A stretch of DNA of 10,386 nt, taken from the NCBI GenBank assembly GCA_003451645.1, contig DMER01000185.1:38199-48584 (forward strand), given 5' to 3'. A model generated the notes under the pieces. The model was given only the letters and a program-made list of their open reading frames with translations, did no database searches and had not been told where the DNA came from. Position 1 is the stretch's first letter. Each line of letters opens with the position of its first letter. The translations under genes were made by a program, and so were the position numbers. Shown piece after piece: positions 6,783-10,386 of this stretch. This DNA comes from Alphaproteobacteria bacterium (lineage in GTDB: Bacteria > Pseudomonadota > Alphaproteobacteria > Micropepsales > Micropepsaceae).

Positions 6783-6827
6783 TGACGTCAAGGTAGCACG
6801 AACGGGTGAATAATCAACAAACCGTTC
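6783..6827. promoter_or_regulatory. Upstream region of the TetR gene with dyad and possible promoter
   Basis: On the minus strand TTGATT (6817-6812) and TACCTT (6795-6790) are 16 bases apart and could be -35/-10 elements of the regulator gene. GAACGG at 6800-6805 and CCGTTC at 6822-6827 form a dyad around the -35 and spacer, a good place for autorepression. TGACGTCA at 6783-6790 is a further 8-bp palindrome. All are visible in the sequence; their use is inferred. Confidence 0.35.
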
Positions 6828-6886
6828 AGCGGGTGGCGCTTTTGTGAACCCCTTTCCACCAATTTTGCACAGAGTATGAGCAGAGC

Positions 6887-7897
6887 ATGCGCGAGGCGGC
6901 AGAGTTAGACACGCGCTTCACCCGGATCGGGGTGGCAGGCGCTGGTGCCTGGGGCACCGCCTTGGCGCTTGCTGCCGCGAGGGCTGGAGCCACTGTCACA
7001 GTCTGGGCGCGCGAGCCCGAGGTCGTGATGGCCGTCAATGAGCATCGCGAGAACAGGCCCTTTCTGCCTGGCGTCAAATGGGCCCCGAGTATACAGGCGA
7101 CCAATGCCCTGTCGGATCTTGGCGCCTGTCAAGCCGTGCTCTTAGCCGCCCCTGCCCAAGTCTTGCGGCCGGTTGCGCAGTCCCTCCGGGCGGCGGTTCC
7201 GGTTAGCGCGCCGGTCCTCATTTGCGCTAAGGGCATGGAGCGGGACACCGGCCTTTTGATGAGTGAGGTGGCGGCACAAGAGCTGCCAGGCTCGCCCATC
7301 GGATTGCTCTCCGGTCCCAGCTTCGCCAAGGATGTGGCGGCAGGGCTGCCGACCGCCGTCACTTTGGCCCTGCCCGATCCGGCTTTGGGGCAGGTGCTTG
7401 TGCGGTCCCTCGGCTCGCCCGGTTTTAGGCCCTATTACTCGGACGATGTGCTCGGCGTGTCAGTCGGCGGGGCGGTTAAGAATGTGCTCGCCATCGCCTG
7501 CGGGATTGTCGACGGCATGGGCCTTGGCCTTTCGGCGCGGGCCGCGCTCACCGCACGAGGCTTTGCCGAGATGACCCGTTTTGGCGCCGCGATCGGTGCC
7601 AGACCCGAGACACTCACCGGCCTTTCCGGTCTGGGCGATCTGATCCTCACTTGCGGCAGCGCCCAGTCGCGTAACTTTTCTTTGGGGCTCGCGCTGGCCC
7701 GCGGCGCCGTCAAAGGCAGTGAGGCGGACCCGCTAGCCGAGGGGGCGGAAACGGCTGGGGCTTTGGCCGCGCGCGCCCATGCAATGGGGATCGAGATGCC
7801 CATCGCCGCCGCCGTCGCGGCCATCCTCGATGGGGGCCTCAGCGCCGAGGCCGCCGTCCACATGCTCTTGTCGCGACCCTTCAAACCTGAGGACTAG
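6887..7897 (+). CDS. gpsA: NAD(P)-dependent glycerol-3-phosphate dehydrogenase
   Basis: GpsA reduces dihydroxyacetone phosphate to sn-glycerol-3-phosphate for phospholipid synthesis. The 336-residue protein has the dinucleotide-binding GAGAWG (18-23), LICAKGME with Lys115, LSGPSFAKDVAAGLPTA (141-157), GGAVKNVLAIACGIVDGMGLG with the likely catalytic Lys198, TARGFAEM, and LTGLSGLGDLILTC (243-256, Asp251) followed by SRN. All key blocks are present. The ATG at 6887 gives about ten residues before the usual FTRIGV start and lacks a strong ribosome site, so the exact start is less certain. Only 6 bases separate it from the YciI-like gene, so gpsA leads a three-gene unit. Confidence 0.96.
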   Translation: MREAAELDTRFTRIGVAGAGAWGTALALAAARAGATVTVWAREPEVVMAVNEHRENRPFLPGVKWAPSIQATNALSDLGACQAVLLAAPAQVLRPVAQSLRAAVPVSAPVLICAKGMERDTGLLMSEVAAQELPGSPIGLLSGPSFAKDVAAGLPTAVTLALPDPALGQVLVRSLGSPGFRPYYSDDVLGVSVGGAVKNVLAIACGIVDGMGLGLSARAALTARGFAEMTRFGAAIGARPETLTGLSGLGDLILTCGSAQSRNFSLGLALARGAVKGSEADPLAEGAETAGALAARAHAMGIEMPIAAAVAAILDGGLSAEAAVHMLLSRPFKPED

Positions 7898-7903
7898 GCT
7901 CCC

Positions 7904-8191
7904 ATGCTCTTTGCCCTTCTTTGCCGCGATAAGCCGGGTGCCAGCGATTTGCGCCTGTCCTTGCGGGCGCAGCATCTGGCCTATATCGAGGCGCATCGCG
8001 GGCAGGTCAAACTAGCGGGACCGTTCTTGAGCGAGGATGGGCAGATGATGGTCGGCTCGCTCCTGATCATTGAAGCCGCGGACCGGCGGGCGGCCGAACT
8101 CTTTGCGGCCGCGGACCCGTACCGGACTGGCGGCTTGTTCGCGAGTGTGGAGATCATCCCCTGGCGTTGGACGATCGGGGCGCCCGCTTAA
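7904..8191 (+). CDS. YciI-like small protein
   Basis: This 95-residue protein has the YciI fold pattern: a first strand FALLCRDKPGA, a helix RAQHLAYIEAH with the conserved His24, a turn KLAGPFLSEDGQMMVGSLLI and a C-terminal PYRTGGLFASVEIIPW. YciI proteins are related to muconolactone isomerase-type ferredoxin-like barrels and their natural reaction is mostly unknown. It sits 6 bases after gpsA, and its stop codon directly touches the ATG of the EVE-domain gene, so all three are probably made from one message. The gpsA-YciI-EVE order is a frequent alphaproteobacterial arrangement, though no shared pathway is known. Confidence 0.88.
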   Translation: MLFALLCRDKPGASDLRLSLRAQHLAYIEAHRGQVKLAGPFLSEDGQMMVGSLLIIEAADRRAAELFAAADPYRTGGLFASVEIIPWRWTIGAPA

Positions 8192-8617
8192 ATGGCGTTC
8201 TGGCTGATCAAATCAGAGCCTGACACCTGGTCCTGGGCCCAACAGGTCAAACGGGGGGGCCAAGGGGAGCCGTGGTCCGGCGTGCGCAACCATCAGGCCA
8301 AGCTCAACCTTATGCGGATGGCGGTGGGCGACGAGTGCTTTTTCTACCATTCCAATGAGGGGCTGGCGGTCATGGGGATCGCGAGCGTCGTCCGCGCGGC
8401 CTATCCCGACCCTAGCGCCGAGAGCGGTCCTTGGGTGGCGGTCGATGTGGTTGCCAAAGAGGCCCTGCCCCAGCCGGTTACCATGGCCGCGATCAAGGCC
8501 GAGCCAAGGCTTGCGGAGATGGTGCTGGTCAAGAATTCGCGTTTGTCCGTGCAGCCTGTCACGCCAGGGGAGTGGGCGCTGGTTTGCCAGATGGGCGGGC
8601 TTGCGCGGGGCCTTTAG
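8192..8617 (+). CDS. EVE-domain protein
   Basis: The 141 residues form a single EVE domain, a PUA-like fold. It begins with WLIKSEPDTWSWAQ and continues with PWSGVRNHQAKLNLM, a GDECFFYHSN motif and AYPDP, all typical of the family. EVE domains are thought to bind modified bases in nucleic acids through an aromatic pocket. Stand-alone proteins of this length are widespread in Proteobacteria and their ligand is not established in most cases. The ATG follows the YciI-like stop codon without any gap, indicating coupled translation. The gene ends 22 bases before the parS site. Confidence 0.92.
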   Translation: MAFWLIKSEPDTWSWAQQVKRGGQGEPWSGVRNHQAKLNLMRMAVGDECFFYHSNEGLAVMGIASVVRAAYPDPSAESGPWVAVDVVAKEALPQPVTMAAIKAEPRLAEMVLVKNSRLSVQPVTPGEWALVCQMGGLARGL

Positions 8618-8639
8618 GGTGCCCATATCCTTGAAACGG

Positions 8640-8655
8640 TGTTTCACGTGAAACA
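8640..8655. other. parS: parS centromere site
   Basis: TGTTTCACGTGAAACA is a perfect 16-bp palindrome that equals the parS consensus bound by chromosomal ParB. ParB loads here as a CTP-dependent clamp and spreads to help segregate the chromosome origin. parS sites cluster near the replication origin, so the window probably lies in the origin-proximal part of the chromosome. The site lies in the gap between the converging EVE and LuxR-type genes, a position with few conflicts with transcription. Confidence 0.9.
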
Positions 8656-8668
8656 TCAATGACTTAGC

Positions 8669-8728
8669 AACGTAACAGAACGAAACACAGCGTCACAGAA
8701 CGAAACAAAACGTAACAAAACGAAACAG
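8669..8728. repeat. Six contiguous 10-bp units (AACGWAACA type) next to parS
   Basis: Six units stand head to tail without spacing: AACGTAACAG, AACGAAACAC, AGCGTCACAG, AACGAAACAA, AACGTAACAA and AACGAAACAG. They alternate between a CGTAACA/CGTCACA and a CGAAACA form, so the array can also be read as three 20-bp units. The 10-bp period is close to one helical turn. Units 2, 4 and 6 contain GAAACA, the outer arm of parS. The array is followed by a T-rich stretch. I know of no named element like this. Confidence 0.85.
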
Positions 8729-8791
8729 ATTTTTGGAGAAAAAGCCTGATTTTCTGCGGTTTTTGCAAAACTCAACAGTGAAAATCGCGAT

Positions 8792-8801
8792 AACGTAACA
8801 A
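8792..8801. repeat. Isolated copy of the 10-bp unit
   Basis: AACGTAACAA recurs here, identical to the fifth unit of the array, 63 bases after the array ends. The DNA between (8729-8791) is AT-rich with T runs (GATTTTTGG, GGTTTTTGC) and holds no gene that I can support. Confidence 0.6.
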
Positions 8802-8837
8802 GAGGCCTTTGCCGCTGCTTAAGCCTCACAACTATAT

Positions 8838-8851
8838 AGGACTTCTGTCCT
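8838..8851 (-). terminator. Small hairpin after the LuxR-type gene
   Basis: AGGAC at 8838-8842 and GTCCT at 8847-8851 form a 5-bp stem with a four-base loop, 24 bases beyond the stop of the minus-strand regulator. There is no T tract on the minus strand after it. It may be a weak terminator or chance. Confidence 0.3.
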
Positions 8852-8874
8852 CGGTTGCAAGCCTCGAGGTTCTC

Positions 8875-10077
8875 CTACCAGGACGGACCGAATTGGCCAT
8901 AGAGCAACGCCACAAGCCCCGCCTGATCGCGCACCGCCAGCTTGCGGTAGAGCGTAACTGCGTGCCGTTTCGCCGTCGCTTCAGAGATACGCAGACGGGT
9001 CGCGGCCTCTATTGGCGTCAAGCCACGCAATAGAAATGGCAACAGGAGTGCTTCTTGGTCGCGCAAACCATAATGGGTGGTGATGAGCTGACATGGCAGC
9101 TCTGGCGCCTCCTGCTCCAAGGCACGCAGTTTCATCGCATAGCGCGCGCCTTTGCGTCCCACAAAAGCATGCGCATGGTCGGGCACGAAGCGCAGCTCAA
9201 CAAAGACCGGCCCCATGCGCGGCGATGGGACGATCAGGCGGGCATGCGGGAAGGAGGGGCCAACCTTGCGCCAGCCAATGTCCTTCTTGAAGCTTGGCTT
9301 GAGGCTCACATTGCCGTCGGCAAGGCCCGCGAGTTCAGCCTCTAACACTAGGTGCCTCGCCCGGGCGGTGATGTGCAGGATACCATAGTGGGCATCAAGG
9401 ATCAGGGATGCGGCCGATTGCCCCTCGAGCAGGGCGAGTGCGCCACGCCCAGCGGCGAGCGAGGCAAAGTTCTTCTCCGCCAGCGCCATCAGCGGCGGCA
9501 CGCTGTGCATTAACTCCGTGATCATCGCCAGTTCGGTTTGATCAAAGGCGGGCTCATTTGCGGCCCGGTAAAAGCCAAGCCGGACAAAGGAGCCCGGAGG
9601 CCCGAAAGCCAAGTCGTGATCCTCAAAAACGCAGATATGGCGGCCGCCCGTATGGCGCGCAAAATCATTGTAGAATTCGGTGCGGACATAGTCCTGCGGG
9701 TCAATTAACAGTTGGTCCACCGCCGCCGCGCGGCGGTCACTGCCCATCCGGCGGCGCCCAGGTTCCACAAAGGGATCGACCTTGTGGTAGTGATCAAGAA
9801 AGGGCCGCATCATGTCTTCGCGGGTGTTCCAGCTGTAGGCGAAGCTGCCCGGTCCGATCTCCGGCGCAGCACACACAATCATGGCAGAGCTCGCGCGGAA
9901 GGTCTTGGCCGCAGCACCAAGCGCGTCGGTCCAGGGCTGAAGGCCCAGAACGGCTGCAAAAATCTGTTCGTTTGCCTGTTGAAGGGTATCGGCAGATACC
10001 CCGCGCGCGTCACGGCTCAATGCACTGCCCCCGATAGTCCCCACGCATGATGTGCGCCTTTGTGGTGCGGATTTCAA
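8875..10077 (-). CDS. LuxR-type helix-turn-helix regulator with N-terminal sensor-like region
   Basis: The C-terminal 65-70 residues (about 332-400) are a LuxR-type DNA-binding domain: YGLRDQEALLLPFLLRGLTP, EAATRLRISEATAKRH and LYRKLAVRDQAGLVALL. The preceding ~310 residues have mixed alpha/beta character with HYHKVDPFVEP near residue 96, a pattern seen in alphaproteobacterial LuxR-family solo regulators with a GAF/PAS-like sensor. No autoinducer-binding or receiver motif is certain, so the signal is unknown. The longest frame begins at a TTG (10077) without a clear ribosome site. GTG at 10044 or TTG at 10020, the latter six bases after a GGGGG run, are alternatives. The gene lies downstream of a related regulator on the same strand. 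Confidence 0.82.
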   Translation of the reverse strand: MKSAPQRRTSCVGTIGGSALSRDARGVSADTLQQANEQIFAAVLGLQPWTDALGAAAKTFRASSAMIVCAAPEIGPGSFAYSWNTREDMMRPFLDHYHKVDPFVEPGRRRMGSDRRAAAVDQLLIDPQDYVRTEFYNDFARHTGGRHICVFEDHDLAFGPPGSFVRLGFYRAANEPAFDQTELAMITELMHSVPPLMALAEKNFASLAAGRGALALLEGQSAASLILDAHYGILHITARARHLVLEAELAGLADGNVSLKPSFKKDIGWRKVGPSFPHARLIVPSPRMGPVFVELRFVPDHAHAFVGRKGARYAMKLRALEQEAPELPCQLITTHYGLRDQEALLLPFLLRGLTPIEAATRLRISEATAKRHAVTLYRKLAVRDQAGLVALLYGQFGPSW

Positions 10078-10160
10078 GCCCGGGCAGGGTGCCGCGGTGC
10101 GGTTGCTAAGGCGGTGTTGTCATATCGCCGCATGCCGCCCTTGGCTTGGTGCGCAAGTTC

Positions 10161-10174
10161 CGCAGAAATCTGCG
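10161..10174. promoter_or_regulatory. CGCAGA-AA-TCTGCG dyad between the two regulators
   Basis: Perfect 6-bp arms around AA form a 14-bp dyad just after the stop of the upstream regulator fragment and about 84 bases before the first possible start of the downstream one. It could be an operator for a dimeric regulator. The centre is too short for a hairpin terminator. Confidence 0.35.
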
Positions 10175-10176
10175 CC

Positions 10177-10386
10177 TCATGGCACTGCACCAAACCGCCC
10201 GAACAGCCGCACGATAAACTGTGCTTGGGTTTGGGCACCGAGCTTGCGGTAAAGGCGTGCCGCCGCGCTCTTGGCGGCGTTGGGGGCCATGCGCACGCGG
10301 CGCGCCGCGGCATTCAGGGCTACGCCGTCCGCCAAAGCCTGTGCCAAGCGCAGCTCGTGATCGTCGAGGTCCAAAGCCGTCTTAAC
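10177..10386 (-). CDS. Second LuxR-type regulator, C-terminal HTH only (runs off the window)
   Basis: The visible 69 residues are a LuxR-type DNA-binding domain: DDHELRLAQALADGVALNAA, ARRVRMAPNAAKSAAARLYR and KLGAQTQAQFIVRLFGRFG. It shares with the neighbouring complete regulator the pattern LYRKL-x4-QA-x2-V-x2-L-x-G-x-FG at the end, so the two are probably paralogues in tandem. The frame is open to the window edge with no convincing start inside, so the start and sensor region lie beyond 10386. The 99 bases between the two genes leave room for a separate promoter. Confidence 0.75.
   Translation of the reverse strand, partial: VKTALDLDDHELRLAQALADGVALNAAARRVRMAPNAAKSAAARLYRKLGAQTQAQFIVRLFGRFGAVP

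Noticed and set aside
8669..8728. CRISPR array
   Set aside because: The 10-bp units are contiguous with no spacers and no cas genes are in the window.
8729..8874. Replication origin
   Set aside because: The stretch is AT-rich beside parS, but I found no DnaA box of the TTATCCACA type in it.

Overview
The window looks like a chromosomal segment from an alphaproteobacterium. The evidence is a heme-biosynthesis block containing a mitofilin/Mic60-like gene between hemD and a TPR-type hemY, a tsaD-gpsA-YciI-EVE block of the kind common in alphaproteobacteria, and a perfect parS site (TGTTTCACGTGAAACA). Caulobacterales or a related order is plausible, but the sequence alone does not settle it. The parS site suggests a position near the replication origin.

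Layout. Bases 1-~320 are very GC-rich and do not belong with what follows. They read as a fragment of a class III aminotransferase (1-~105) joined in frame to a fragment of a MocR-type PLP-dependent regulator (~100-~320). That runs into the 3' side of a truncated, minus-strand hemY (~322-1101). This looks like a chimeric or rearranged edge. Next, all on the minus strand, come a Mic60/HemX-like membrane protein (1136-2518), hemD (2616-3332) and hemC (3339-4280, TTG start). tsaD (4381-5460) is divergent from hemC. gpsA (6887-7897), a YciI-like gene (7904-8191) and an EVE-domain gene (8192-8617) follow on the plus strand as a tight unit.

The most interesting part lies between tsaD and gpsA. Three tandem minus-strand mini-genes (5955-5839, 5793-5686, 5642-5538) encode paralogous hydrophobic peptides of 38, 35 and 34 residues. 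They share the core ISTA-(I/V)-AG-(L/F)-IL-x-x-YG and have no Asp, Glu, Lys or Arg. Each has its own good Shine-Dalgarno sequence and the spacing is almost regular. A sigma70-like promoter with several inverted repeats precedes the first, and a TetR-family gene (6780-6127) lies just upstream on the same strand. I read this as a regulated cassette of small membrane peptides set into an otherwise conserved gene order. I do not recognise the peptide family.

Downstream of the EVE gene, parS (8640-8655) is followed within 14 bases by six contiguous 10-bp units of AACGWAACA-type sequence (8669-8728) and one isolated copy (8792-8801). The right end holds one complete LuxR-type regulator gene (minus, 8875-10077) and the C-terminal HTH of a second, probably paralogous one that runs off the window.

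Functional picture. HemC and HemD make uroporphyrinogen III. HemY and the Mic60-like protein are inner-membrane companions encoded in the same direction, in an order resembling the enterobacterial hemCDXY operon. TsaD acts in tRNA t6A modification, GpsA in phospholipid precursor synthesis. The peptide/TetR cassette, the parS/repeat region and the LuxR pair are the accessory or regulatory elements.
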